A DNA stretch of 64,000 nt from Ectocarpus siliculosus (GCA_000310025.1 FN647863.1:343436-407435); one strand, 5' to 3'. Shown: positions 24,401-34,091, numbered from the stretch's first letter. Notes: generated by a model not told the origin, from the letters alone. Numbers and translations: made by a program.

Positions 24401-26438
24401 GTGTCTGTGAGCAAGGGTCTGAGCACTCGGGCCGACTATGAAGGCACGCCCGCCATGTTTCTAGGGATATCTCCCCTTCATCTCCGTCGACATTGATTTA
24501 GGGCCCTAGACGCTGCTGGCGACCTACCAATAATTTCAGGGTTGGGGTTGGACTAGCGCTCTCCGTCTCTTCTCTAGCACACAATTGCTTCGTCGTCCAG
24601 CAGCATACGGTGGCGACAGTGGCTCCCAACACTTGTCCTCTATTTTGCAATGCGCGGTCCTGTTTCGCGTTGTTGTGAAGACCGCAGCGCTAGCCACACT
24701 CTCCCTTTCCTGCGCGTGCTACCGATTGCTTTCATATGAGTAGGTATTCAGTGACACTATCAACACCACATCGGGCTCGGCGGTGCCGACTACACAACAC
24801 AAAACACAAGCGTCGTTCTCGTCCCGTTTTGTGCTGTTTCTTGTTGCGATTCTGGCGACTTTCGTTTCGTTTGCCCCTCTTGCTTCTCGGCGGTAGCCCT
24901 TTCCTCTGTGTCCCTGACTTGAAGCTTTATCAGCTGTGATATTTCAGCACCTAATACCTGCCCTCTGTGGCTATCTCTTAGGCTACGACGGCGGCGACTG
25001 CTGCTCTTGCACATGCCAGAACGCTTGGGATTGGGATGACGACTACTCCTGCAGCAGCGAGTACAATTCCTTGGACTGCAAAGACCCTACCGCCTCCTGC
25101 TTCGGCGAAGGAACTACGGGGAGCGATGACTTCACCTTCCACGACGACTACCAGCCAACGTCGTACGAGTTCGTCCACTGGGAAGAGACAGAGTCCCTGC
25201 CGACGGTCATCGATGCTGTTGAGGTGGGCACCAAGACCGAGGTTGGCGTATCAGCCACCGCCCACGATGTGCGGCCCCGTAGCAGCAGCGACGACGTCGG
25301 ATGCGGACAGGTCGGTGGCCTTGGGTGCACGGCGACCAACACTCGTGATGGTATCGTCTCCGACATCGAGTCTAGGTGGTCGTGCGCCACGATCCTTGTG
25401 CCTGACGAAGGTGCCTGCCAGATCGAGTTCTCCTTTGCCGAACCCCAGAATGTCGTGGACATCCAGGTCGCCTTCTGGAAGGGCAATGAGCGGACCCGTA
25501 CCCTTTGGGTGAGGACAACACCAACCAAACTGAACGGTACCTCAACTTTTGTCCTACCAACGACCGACCGAGCTCTCTTTTTCCGTTGCTGTTTGCCCCC
25601 AACAGCGCATTTGCCACACCGAGCAATTGCGATGAATGCTTTTAACAACATGTAAATCTTGGAAGTTTTGGCCGCTCCTAGGGACTGAGTGCCGGACGTA
25701 CACACGCCGCGGGCGGTGAATCTCCCTCCAAACGGGCTACCTTTTCCATATCGCCCATCCCAAGCGGCGTCCTTCGGCGATATCCACAGGCGGCGCTCGA
25801 AGTAGACTTTCATCTTTATCGCACGTAAAACCTTCCCCACACAGGTCCACGTCAACGGTGAGCTGACCCACACGCACGAGTCCTACGCCGATTCTACCTT
25901 CAACACGCTCGGTGTGACAGCTACTGAGGCCAGCACTGTGATGCTCGAGTCCGTCGCTCTCCTCTCTGACGAATGGATCAGTCTCCTCGAGGTGAGCATT
26001 GTGCCCCATGATTGCCTGATGCGATGCCCGGAGAATATTGCCATATGTTGACGTCGAGGGGAGCTCTTTGGTCTGCTGCTTCTGGTTTTGTCCTCAGGTA
26101 TTGACATAGCAAGGATATTGTGCATGTGCACCATTTTGGACACGAACCCTATCAAGCAGGAAAAACACTCGCGAAGCAACTGATGGATGCCAGTTGGAAT
26201 GAAAGGCTTGGATGTAATTGCAAGGGTTTTCTTGTTTGTCCAGATATATCCATTTCGTACACCTTTCGGGCGAGCGACCTTGTTGCACAGTGCTCACGGG
26301 TAGTATAACCACGTTGTATTTCTTCGAACGTTTCTCAGGAAAAATCGTTCCTCCTCCCTGTCGTCTGTCCTTGTTTCTGTGTTTGGTACTGGATTTGGCT
26401 GTCCACTAATACAGGTACTCATCTTCGTGACACCTTGA
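10748..26438 (+). CDS. Gene B: secreted protein with nine LNR/Notch-like modules and a C-terminal discoidin-like domain (851 aa)
   Basis: Spliced model: 10748-10877, 11615-11652, 11949-12123, 14446-14483, 14948-15128, 15766-15803, 16391-16512, 17227-17285, 17451-17488, 17745-17967, 18291-18328, 19173-19341, 20008-20045, 20549-20714, 21373-21410, 22238-22403, 23157-23194, 23748-23910, 24982-25508, 25845-25991, 26415-26438. The lengths sum to 2556 nt in one open frame ending in TGA. Residues 1-23 form a signal peptide (LLGVLGAAAILSS core, cleavage likely after VGA). Residues 24-632 are nine LNR-like modules and 633-851 an F5/8-type C-like domain. LNRs are small Ca-binding disulfide modules; discoidin-like domains often bind glycans, so an extracellular-matrix role is inferred. 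The start is supported by a conserved GCC before ATG and the matching gene C start. The exact exon borders of the last two exons rest on comparison with gene C. I do not know an established gene name. Confidence 0.8.
11949..14483 (+). CDS. Gene B module 2 (exons 11949-12123, 14446-14483)
   Basis: The exon has TQTADDYYVCNPDSMACIDP, VDDDDVTAEMVENC and GDGHCDAGNNKAECG; the microexon reads GYDGGDCCECTCV. The 2.3-kb intron is about 1.6 kb longer than in gene C because of the insertions at 12.2-13.8 kb. Confidence 0.8.
12200..13590. mobile_element. Insertion in gene B intron with tandem repeats and transposase-like frames
   Basis: This block is absent from the equivalent gene C intron. It holds two frames joined by one shift near 12690: 12499-12696 and the frame of 12702-12947 (YAEYDGDTLERVWQSLFKV). 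Behind them, at 12960-13290, are about six copies of AAGTGTCTTGGTTTTAGTGTG-like units in the same orientation. Direct subterminal repeats beside an ORF fit a decayed DNA transposon, but I could not assign a family. Confidence 0.45.
12499..12947 (+). pseudogene. Unrecognised frameshifted ORF, possibly the end of a transposase
   Basis: The first frame ends GEVYLATLVR and stops. The second frame, open from just before that stop (SIDELVETIF), continues to WDYLANDEEEA. Together they read as one protein of about 148 residues with a single frameshift near 12690. No catalytic motif is visible. Assignment to a transposase rests only on its position inside an intron insertion with repeats. Confidence 0.35.
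13634..13831. mobile_element. MITE with near-perfect terminal inverted repeats
   Basis: The left end TACCGTATATGACACAAG continues into ATAACACACCCCCTGGACCG, then TTTTCAAAG. The right end is its inverse, with CTTGGCC for CTGGACC. A TA flanks each side. Length is about 198 bp with no coding potential. This is the best-preserved member of the family found in gene A, B and C introns. Confidence 0.8.
14948..15803 (+). CDS. Gene B module 3 (exons 14948-15128, 15766-15803)
   Basis: The exon reads NPWGDDDEWFCSKDGYGF, then ACIDPDAPCVDDDDITIE, then GNGYCDEDNNNEICG. The microexon encodes GYDFGDCCECTCV: Phe replaces the first Gly of the otherwise invariant YDGGDCC. Confidence 0.8.
15255..15412. repeat. 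CT/CTGT microsatellite in gene B intron 5
   Basis: A long run of TCTC, TCTG and CCGT units precedes the module 3 microexon. Gene C has a shorter (AG)n tract at the equivalent place (45183-45222). All long ORFs here are low-complexity artefacts. Confidence 0.85.
16391..17488 (+). CDS. Gene B module 4 (exons 16391-16512, 17227-17285, 17451-17488)
   Basis: SPWDDDDWYCSSDGSGF, ACIDPAAPCVDDDDVTID, then a phase-2 intron inside the LNR (GG|G), then YVRGLGDGWCDDWNNNELCG and the microexon GYDGGDCCECTCV. The extra intron occurs in module 4 of all three copies and in no other module. Confidence 0.8.
17745..18328 (+). CDS. Gene B module 5 with DDDW expansion (exons 17745-17967, 18291-18328)
   Basis: The exon opens APPAN, followed by five DDW/DDDW units and DGACGGGFACIDP, then GDGYCDMDNNNEACC-type LNR sequence. 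It is 36 nt longer than in gene C, equal to three 12-nt GACGATGACTGG units, so the change is in frame. The exon ends TGC T rather than TGC G, making the split codon TCT (Ser) instead of GCT (Ala). Confidence 0.8.
18606..18826. mobile_element. MITE copy in gene B intron between modules 5 and 6
   Basis: The left part reads GATATCACACTTTCACACG, then GGACCAGATTTCAAAGCTCG. The right part is the inverse (CGAGCTTTGAAAATC, GGGGGTGCGAAGTGTGA). It occupies the same intron as the copies at 41.2 kb in gene C and 3.2 kb in gene A. Confidence 0.65.
19173..20045 (+). CDS. Gene B module 6 (exons 19173-19341, 20008-20045)
   Basis: DTPSNKCGWRGGFACIDP, FCVDDDSFTVDMIENC and GDGYCNQQNNNELCG, with microexon GYDGGDCCDCTCK. 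The long exon is 169 nt in all three copies. The start after CCTGTCAG was chosen because it restores phase 0 and matches genes A and C. Confidence 0.8.
20549..21410 (+). CDS. Gene B module 7 (exons 20549-20714, 21373-21410)
   Basis: RHQDDHWACRNFACIDPNAP, VDDDSVTVDMIETC and GDGYCSEDLNTPECG, with microexon AYDGGDCCSCTCQ. The usual NNN before the fourth cysteine is LNTP here and in gene C, so this LNR may bind Ca differently. Confidence 0.8.
22005..22200 (+). repeat. Direct duplication in the gene B module 7/8 intron
   Basis: The block TTGGGCAAATAGGG, ATATTTTCTGGGTTGG, TTCGTCTACCCC and GCCATCGTCTGAACAA occurs twice in tandem (near 22030-22115 and 22128-22201). Gene C has one such block at the equivalent place. 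It lies directly before the module 8 acceptor. Confidence 0.7.
22238..23194 (+). CDS. Gene B module 8 (exons 22238-22403, 23157-23194)
   Basis: NDFDDDWACTTFACIDPEAA, VNDDDITVDMFVNC and GNGWCDEGNNNEACG, with microexon GYDGGDCCECTCE. A degraded MITE lies in its intron at about 22.78-22.97 kb. Confidence 0.8.
22775..22970. mobile_element. Degraded MITE in gene B module 8 intron
   Basis: CCCGATTACACCACGAAGAG on the left and CGGAATCGAGCTTCGAAAAT on the right are decayed inverse arms. The equivalent gene C intron carries the same element (37.27-37.47 kb). Borders are approximate. Confidence 0.5.
23748..25019 (+). CDS. Gene B module 9 (exon 23748-23910 and start of exon 24982-25508)
   Basis: TGSKDYHCMEFACIDPNAA, VNDDDITVDMTKNC and GNGWCDRNNNKEECG. 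The second half GYDGGDCCSCTCQ opens exon 24982-25508 and runs without an intron into the C-terminal domain, unlike modules 1-8. Confidence 0.8.
24982..26438 (+). CDS. Gene B C-terminal F5/8-type C (discoidin-like) domain exons
   Basis: Exons 24982-25508, 25845-25991 and 26415-26438. After a Cys-containing acidic linker (NAWDWDDDYSCSSEYNSLDC), the segment DGIVSDIESRWSC, CQIEFSFAEPQNVVDIQVAF, GNERTRTLW, VHVNG and SDEWISLLE follows the usual order of discoidin-like domains (SRW motif, hydrophobic strand, short basic turn, feVxVNG strand, final WisLxEV). Reading through the last donor would stop at 26051; splicing to 26415 gives VLIFVTP and TGA, and gene C independently gives VQIFVTP and TGA. Many such domains bind sugars; the ligand here is unknown. 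Confidence 0.75.
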
Positions 26439-26819
26439 GTGGTGGATACGCCGACCCAAGCCGAGCCAAAGCCATAACAAGAACAGACCTTCGCTTCCTA
26501 CGTGCGTAGGAAATTGTTTGAATGGATGCCAGCAAGAGTTCCTCGAACGTTGTCATCGAAAACAGGGTTTGGGAACGAACATGGACAACGTTGGCAACGT
26601 GGGATCATTCCTTTTCGCACACGAACGCGTTTCATCTCCGAAAATGCCAATGGAATAACAGAGCCGCCGCTCTCTTTTTTTCAAGGGTGTCATATCTTCT
26701 AGAATCGCCCTCGCTGATTGTCTCCGCGTTCTCGCTGTCATGAATTGCATCCAACTTTCTGTATGCCGGGATGTAACAGTGACGGAAAGCACGTCGTCAT
26801 ATAGTAGGGAGGCCCAGGC

Positions 26820-27135
26820 AAATAGTTCGAAGTTGTTTCCGCGCAATTTCCGTGAGAAGCGGAAAGTTTCCACGGAAAGTCTGAGATTTTCCCCGCAAAA
26901 TTCCGCGGATATCGGAAAACTTCCTCGGCAATCGGAAAACATCCGCGGAAACCTGATAATCCCGCTGAGGGTTTCCCGCTGAGGGTTTCTGCGGAAACCT
27001 GATTCTTTCTGCGGGAACGTTCCACTGTCCGCGGAATGTTTTCGGAGCTTCTGGACTTTCCGCGGAAGTTTCCAACTTCTCGGGGAATTTTTTCACGTTT
27101 CCGCGGAAACTTTCCATAGCTTCCGCGGAACGAGC
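26820..27135. repeat. Cluster of TTCCGCGGAA palindromes
   Basis: About 300 bp contain at least six CCGCGG-centred palindromes (near 26907, 26943, 27021, 27058, 27101, 27123) and several one-base variants such as TCTGCGGAAACC. Two adjacent copies of GAGGGTTTCCCGCT or a close variant lie at 26965-26990. The spacing is irregular, so this is not a simple satellite. Confidence 0.75.
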
Positions 27136-28692
27136 TTGGTGCGAAAGGTATCAGCAGCGTTCGACGTTTCCTCTTTTTGTCTTCGGACTTTGTCCGCAAC
27201 CAGTGTCTTGTTCCTTAGATGTCGCAACCTCGTCGATGCGACACCGAATGCAGAATGCTACGTCGTCCAACTGCCGCCTTAGCAGCGAAGCAGGCATGGC
27301 ATCACCCACCCTGGTTTAGATGACTCGGTTGGCGTCGTACGTACAACATATAGATGTGATTGGGCCCGAAAGCACAAGTATCTTGGACTCCCAATCGTTC
27401 ATCACATCAGTTGCCCATGCCGCGGTTCCTCCGCGAAATTTCGATTTTCCATGGTGCTCCGTTGCGCCTCACAAGGTGCCATGGTCGAGACCCGAGCGGT
27501 TCCGTCCATATAATCCCCGCATGCCAGACCATACGGAACTCCATGAACATCCTACGGAACTCTGTGGTAGGCTCTATGGAGAATGGCATGTATGAGTTGT
27601 CAAAGGTCAAAATGGAACGTTTTTCAATGGACAAGCGTGCGTACTACTGTAGTCCTTGATTATGGGAGCACAGAGAGTGCGAAAGCTCACTCAAGTCATG
27701 CCTGCCGTCAGCATTGACTCCGAAAAATCGACGTGGAATCCGTGCTGGTGGCGATCCAGCTGACGCCGCCACCTTCGCGTGTCTCAGGCTAACAGTTCAA
27801 ACAAGTGAACACATGCGGTTCTGATTGATGCAGGAATGGAATGAATAATCACTTTCCACCAGGGTCCATGCGTTTGGGGGCGTAAACCACACAGATGCTC
27901 ACACATACGTCGCCTAAGAATCAACCGGGTGGAGTTATATCTCGTCTGGTTTGTACTGTACTAGAGAATCGGTCAAAAAACACTGAAACCCGGAGGTAGA
28001 TGCGAACCCCGGCTTACTACGAAGCGAATGTTTCCCTTGTGCTAATATATTTCCCCGACAATTTGAAGCACAGAGCGAATGAATCTCGGTGCATGGAATG
28101 AATTGCACACGATACGTATAACTTTGTATATTGTCACGCATACATTTGACTTCGAGGGAACAAAACGCTTTCATTCTTCTCCTGGAGAAAATGAAGGAAC
28201 ATCTGGGCGTGGTCACGTACAGTAGTCCTAACGACTGCCCGCACGTTTCATTCCCCGTTTCACTTGGACTCTCACACCCGCCGTCTATCATCGAGACGGA
28301 ATTCTGAGCGCAGCTGTCCCCCGTTTCAATCGCGTTTGTGTGGTGTAACAGCCAGCATACATCCAATTCATTCATGGACACGCCTTTTCCAGCAATCGCA
28401 TACCCGTCATGTTTACAGGTAAAAGCATGACGAGCCCATTGTCCAACAAATGCAAAATAGCAATAATCTGTACATGTAGGTGTATCACGGTTGACACACA
28501 CGCACAAAATGAATTTCCGATGCATGCTGATGATAACCATCGATTAGTCTCTTCGTGTTTGTCGTGCTTGTTGGTTATTTTTCGTACACTGTAGCGTCAT
28601 GGACTTGGTTCCCAAAAAACACCATAGAAGGAAAGCGGAATATGCAGCTCCTGTGTGACCCCGGCTGGTGTACCCAGAAATCGTGCCCCTTA

Positions 28693-30326
28693 CCACGACC
28701 GCCGGGCAGAACATACAGAAAATCATCGTACGTACTACTGCTGCTGCTCCGCACACATCCCAGATGGTTCTTCTATAGCCCATCTATGCCCGACGGTCGG
28801 TACAAAAAACGTACCCCCAGCATTGAAGACTTTCAATACTAGGCTACTGCTCTTTAGCCTCAGCCCGAAGGCGAGCGGGTATCTCAATTACAGCAGTAGT
28901 AGTCCGTTTTCTCGGGGTGAAAGATCCATCGCGAGACGGTACGGCGGGACTATACAAACCGATAGACAAACACTGCGGCAACGTGTTTGCCTGCCCGGCT
29001 GGTCGTGGGCACTGTTTTTCACACGGACTCCGCTTGAAGAGAAGGGTATGTGGCTGACTCAAACCCCGCGTATATCAACCACGCCCAGACAGGAGAGCGA
29101 GCGAGCACGCCGTGAACTTGTTTTTTTGCGACGAGCGACGAGCGACGAGCGACGAGGGTCCACTGTCTCCGACAGATCGGTACTAATGCTGTACATACTT
29201 TGTACAGTATATACAGCAGTCACATGTAGATGTATTCTCCGTAGATCGGTGTCACCCGCCCCAATCACCCAAGGAGAATACCAGCAGCAGACCACAATAC
29301 GTTCTATTCTGGTCAACCAGAGCCGAGTGAACCGCCTGTCCTTCGAAATGTGTGCGCCGCCCATCTTTCGCTCGCACAGGTGGAATTGCGGTGGCATCAC
29401 GCACAAACGTAAAGCGTCTCTTTTTGCCAACGGGGTATTTATGAACCTCAATTTATCCACCCACCAGGTCGCATCCCTCTCACCCTCTCCGCCGCTCTGA
29501 CAAACGCAGCAGGCAGAGGGCCAGGACGGAACCAAGAGCTCTTCTTCCTCCAGGTTCCTCCAGGTGCAGCACGGGGCTGGTTCTCTCAGCCTCTAGCGCG
29601 TACTGGTAGACGTTACATATCAACGCACAGCAGTCCGCGATTGACGGCCTCTGCTGGCCGGACCTGCTCATGCTATTCCTGCAGGTTGAAAGTTTTTCTA
29701 TTTTCTTACCGCTCGCTCGAGTTGGCTCGCTCCATACAAGATCCCTCCCGCCACTATGGCATGAGCTACACAAAAGTGCAGCGCAGCCAGCCCGTCTTTC
29801 AGCTTGTCAGTGCATGAATGTGGTGAACGTGAGTCTATCGAATAGAATGTATTTCGAAAAACATGGTGACGCAGTTTGGGCGGTCGTTCGAACCTGGATG
29901 GTGCTTGCCTTGGATGTTGGAAGCTAAAAGAGTTCAGCGCTCTCTGCCCTCAATGTCTTCACCCGGAAGTCAAAACAACTTCAGACAGACAGACGCGCAG
30001 GGGCCTGTCCGTGTGCTGGCTGGCCTCGCTGATCCCTCTAGTGTACCATTGGCTTGAGTAGAATAAAAAAGTACAAGTCTATGTATGTACAGCAGTACTG
30101 CAGTGGTGTCGCATTCAGCAGGTTTTTCTTAAGAAAAAAAAAAAAAAAGAGTCAGAGTCAGATTAGCATCATGTATGTAGGTCTTCAATACTCTGGCACG
30201 TATTTTGTAGCGACCGTCGGGCGTAGATAGGCTATATATTGAAGAACCATCAGCAATGCGTTCAGAGCAGCAGCAGTACGATGCACAGCACGCTGTTTTT
30301 CTGTTTGTTCTGCCTGGTGGTCGTGG
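28693..30326. mobile_element. R2: non-autonomous TIR element with TA target duplication
   Basis: The left end CCACGACCGCCGGGCAGAAC and about 170 bp inward recur inverted at the right end (GTTCTGCCTGGTGGTCGTGG), including ACTGCTGCTGCTC and GACGGTCG blocks. TA flanks both ends. The total is about 1.63 kb. The interior matches 5.6-6.9 kb and parts of 49.4-51.4 kb. No transposase motif was seen; a 281-codon frame across it is not preserved in the other copies. Confidence 0.7.
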
Positions 30327-30767
30327 TAAGCCTACGTAGATAGATGCACATGTTACGGTTCGGGGCATTGGTTACGTCGCACGTGCAACCGATCAATAAC
30401 GTTTTTTTATTTTAATATGACACAACGAATCCATCTCTATCATAGAAAAGAGTCTGAGACAGATTAGCACTGAATTCATAGCGTCAGAAAGTACCTGTAT
30501 GTCTACGATTTCCCAGACAGCATACATATGTATAGGGACATCTCCCCTCCCTGTGGGTAACAGGCTCAACAAGACAGTTTGGTAGCTGTCTTGTGTGTAT
30601 ATGTTATGTTGGGAAGGTGCAGAAGAAATGTGTTAGGTACTGTTGAGTAGTCTGGCGTTTTTGTGTGTGGCACCCTTCCTTTTAGTCGTAGGGCATGCAA
30701 ATTCCCTCAATTTTCAAACGTGTTTTGGAAATTAAAAAAAACGGCGGGAAACACCTGCTGTCCCAAG

Positions 30768-32370
30768 ATCTTAGCGGCTAAACGTTTGACCACGCGTCGT
30801 CGAGAGGACGGAGCATTCTTTCCGCAGGACCGAAGACCGAAGGCCAATCGTTCCTACTTTGCCAAAGGTTTCTAAAGACTTTCCCCCTAGCCTATCTATC
30901 CTATCGATATCACCTCCCGCCTCATCAACCCGCGTTCTATGCCCCAGTACAGCTACCGTCTTCTCCTGGCTATTCCATGCCTCAAACATCTCCCCGTATC
31001 TTCCTTCTACTTTTCCCAGCTCAGTCATGTCCAACCTCCCCTCCTTCTTGTCCAAGAGACATTCCGCAACTACATGAACCCGACCTTTGTACTCGGAGCC
31101 GCGTTCACATTATTTTTACCTTGGTCGGGGGGAGGGGTGGGTGCTTAAAGCTTTGTTGTACAAAAGGATATCCCTGTCGCGCGACATTGGGGTGCCTGCC
31201 ACGCTGCGTGCCATGCACGAGAGCCATGTCTTTACCCTTGAGACGTTGAAGGAGCTCGGCCAGCTGTGAAAATTGGAAGGACGAAGTGTCATTGATCGAC
31301 ACTACCTCTAGGTCATCAAAAAAACATGCCATTGCTGGCAACTGCCCACGAAGTCAGATTGGGAGGCCATCAAGTCGACGCGGGGGCGACGAACATGTTG
31401 CACCCACCGGTTTTCAGATTCAAGCGTCTAAACTCGCTGCTCTTGATTATTCGTTGTTGCAGCGTGGAGCTCGTTAATCTGAGCATGGGCTGGTTGGCTG
31501 AGCTGATCACTCGGAGCCTACCCGCCACCTTTACGACTACCGTGTGCATTTATTTCGGGCTAGACCAAAGTACGCGCACGTGAAATTGCCGTTGAACAAG
31601 TACGGTGGAGATGCCGATGCGGTGGTTGGGCCGTGTCCTTTGCTTGAGGGAAACGCCGTAGAGCAGGGAGGAGGTCCGTGCATTGAAGAGCTACGACGGG
31701 CGTTTGTAGAGCGGGGAGGACAATCACGCCGAACGTGACCCTTGTGGGCCTCTAATAGTTCAATGTTTGGTCAGATGCGTCATTATGTCAGGCGATGCCG
31801 CGCCTGTATTTCTACCCAATGGTGATCGCGGAAGCTGCGGTACGTCGGGTCCAGACGTCTCTGTTGAGCGACGTTCTATTATACTCTGTTTTATGAACAC
31901 GCTGCTCTCAAGAGTCAGGTTGATCCACCCAGAAAAAACAAAAACGTTTTTCTCTGGATGGGGCCTTCGTCGAACAAGAGTAAGAACAAGAACCTCGTTT
32001 ATCATGTGGATACGCCTGCTCGAAACTAAGAACTTTGAAAATAAAAACAGGTACTCAATTTGAGGCAGCCAATATGCATCGAGCCTCGGCCAAAATAAGG
32101 TACTTATGTGCGGGCGCCATCTGTACCCAGCACTCAGGGATCTCGTTGATTAAGGGGGCGGTTGGTGCTGTCTTGAAGGATTGTCAGGAAACGTACCATG
32201 GACCGCCCGAGTCCGGCGTTACGCACGAGAAAAAATCCAAGCGCACATTTTTCGCCGAAAGCCAATGCATCATTGTGTGGCAAATTTGTCTCGCTGTAGG
32301 CGATAACATTCTTTATAGCCCTTTTTCTTGCCGTCAGGCGAGTGTTCGAGTGGTAATATCCTCTCGTTAC
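30768..32370 (+). repeat. R1 dispersed direct repeat, copy 1
   Basis: Nearly identical to 62401-64000 in the same orientation, from TCTTAGCGG and GACCACGCGTCGTCGAGAGG on the left to TCGAGTGGTAATATCCTCTC on the right. Differences are scattered substitutions and short indels. No terminal repeats could be identified, so its type is open. Confidence 0.85.
30771..31583 (-). pseudogene. Unrecognised protein remnant in R1 copy 1
   Basis: Minus-strand frames conserved between both R1 copies read NQPMLRLTSSTLQQRIIKSS, DTSSFQFSQLAELLQRLKGK and MTELGKVEGRYGEMFEAWNS. In this copy an extra T in the T-run near 31320 breaks the frame at the Phe-Phe-Asp site that copy 2 keeps open. I do not recognise the family. 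The two conserved segments lie in different frames, so an intron or further decay separates them. Confidence 0.4.
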
Positions 32371-34091
32371 CCTCTCCCCGCCTGCTTCACGATGAAAAAC
32401 AAATGAATGTGACACCATAATTTCACACTATGTGAGTGCTTTCCTGCAACAATAACGCCGTTTATTTTGTTTTCTTTCGAATTGCTTCATTAGTTCTTCG
32501 GTTTCTAGGCTACGTGTTGGGGAGAGAGACGCACGAAACGCTCATCGTCTCTCCGGCCGCGTTAGCTGCGAAGGCCGGCGTCAACTCTTACAAATCCATC
32601 TCTCTCCCCACAAATACTAGCCGGGGGACTACGACTGCAAACGCAGGAGTCCCAAAACTGACCAAGTTCTCAAATGGTACACACCATTCTACAACACCCG
32701 ACTCCAGTAGATACCGAATATTCCCGAACTTATGCCCCCACCTACGAAAGAAAAGGGATGGGAGGGCGGGATTTTCTAAACTGCCGCCGCTACTGCGTTA
32801 CAGCATCATGCCCTACTGCCTCGGGTCGATTGGTTATGTCCGATGCCGCAAGGTTCCTCCACCCCGTGCAGTACAATGGCTGCTATCGTGGCACGTACAG
32901 CAACCACGACAAGTCAGCGTGCCACCATACAACAGGCCCCGCGCTTTCTTTTTTCGTTGAATTTTTGTTCAGCGAGAGTACATCTCGGTTGGGATGAACC
33001 GCATCCCATGTTTGGGAAGGTACCTATCTGAGCGGCGTGGCGAGAGAGACTGCGGTACGCCGGCTTGCCGCCGCTTATCTTACTGCACCCTCCCCTCTCG
33101 TGCTAATGCACGCAGCGGTGAGGTCACAAGAGTAGCGGGACGCGGATAGGAACACGGCCGACACGATGGATGTTGGACACGAGTACACACCTTTATATGG
33201 AGGGTCCCGAGCGCGCGCTGGTCGCTTCCCCAATGCTTGCGCCGTGTCCCCTCCCGTCCCTTTCTAAACTGCCGCCGCTACTGCGTTAGGCGGCTGCTGC
33301 TGTCCTTCCGTTGCTTCACGCGCTCTGTAGCTGTCACACGTTACCCGACTTTGCTACAGCCCCTGCGTGGACTCGATCACGGAATGACACCCCCAACTAC
33401 AGACAAAATAATCCAAACACCGTGACCCTGGGTTTCCGGTAGAAATGAAGCCAAATTCTAATTCGACTGTTACAAAATAAACACCAGTTTATTCTATCTG
33501 CTTCGACGAACAAACCTTCCTAATATCCCATTCTTTGCCTGCGGCGGTCCCGTTTTTGGCCCGCCCTACCTCAACTCTAAACAGCTATTTCTGCAAACAA
33601 ACGAAAAATGGCCCTCATCGGCGGGCCTGGGAACAAACCCCAGAAAAGTAGTAGGAACGAGTACGATGGTGTTGACATCTGGCGTCTATCCATAATGGAA
33701 TTGAAGAGAAGACCCCTGACCGGAAATATCAAGCGTTCTACCGGCATTCTCTACTACTTACTATCACTGTCACATACTCTACTACAGTACATTGGAAGAA
33801 ATGCATGAGGGCGAACACGGAGACAACTAGCGATGGCGATTCCAGAAGATGTGGCACTCTTGCAAAAACAGAGAGGCGCCTCTGCAATTCTAGCGGCATT
33901 TTCGGGGGTGAAACGCGCGTGTGTACGAACAGGAATGACACCACGTCGTCAACGTTGTCCACGTTCGTTCCCAAACCCTCTTTTTGATGACAGCGATCCA
34001 GGAACTTTCGTTGGCATCCATACGGGAAAGCTACTCCGCACGTAGAAAGCCAAGTTCAGTTCTTGTTGCCTTCGTTCGGCTTGGGCCACAC

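Larger units (their letters stand above)
26439..33700. other. Spacer between convergent genes B and C
   Basis: From 26439 to about 26.8 kb the sequence matches the inverse of 33.7-34.09 kb (for example GGTTTGGGAACGAAC with TGGACAACGTTG), which is still part of the inverted arms. The centre holds the palindrome cluster, unassigned DNA at 27.2-28.6 kb, the R2 element, R1 copy 1, and unassigned DNA at 32.4-33.7 kb with a 27-bp direct repeat (TTCTAAACTGCCGCCGCTAC...) near 32774 and 33264. No gene is supported. Confidence 0.6.

Noticed and set aside
25992-26051. Read-through C-terminus of gene B after WISLLE
   Set aside because: The read-through residues differ completely between genes B and C, whereas splicing gives matching VxIFVTP ends.
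28655-29500. 281-codon plus-strand open frame in R2
   Set aside because: It starts outside the element border and the reading is broken in the related copies at 5.6-6.9 kb; treated as chance.
32436-32960. 174-codon plus-strand frame beyond R1 copy 1
   Set aside because: No recognisable domain and no second copy; partly overlaps a short direct repeat shared with 33.26 kb.
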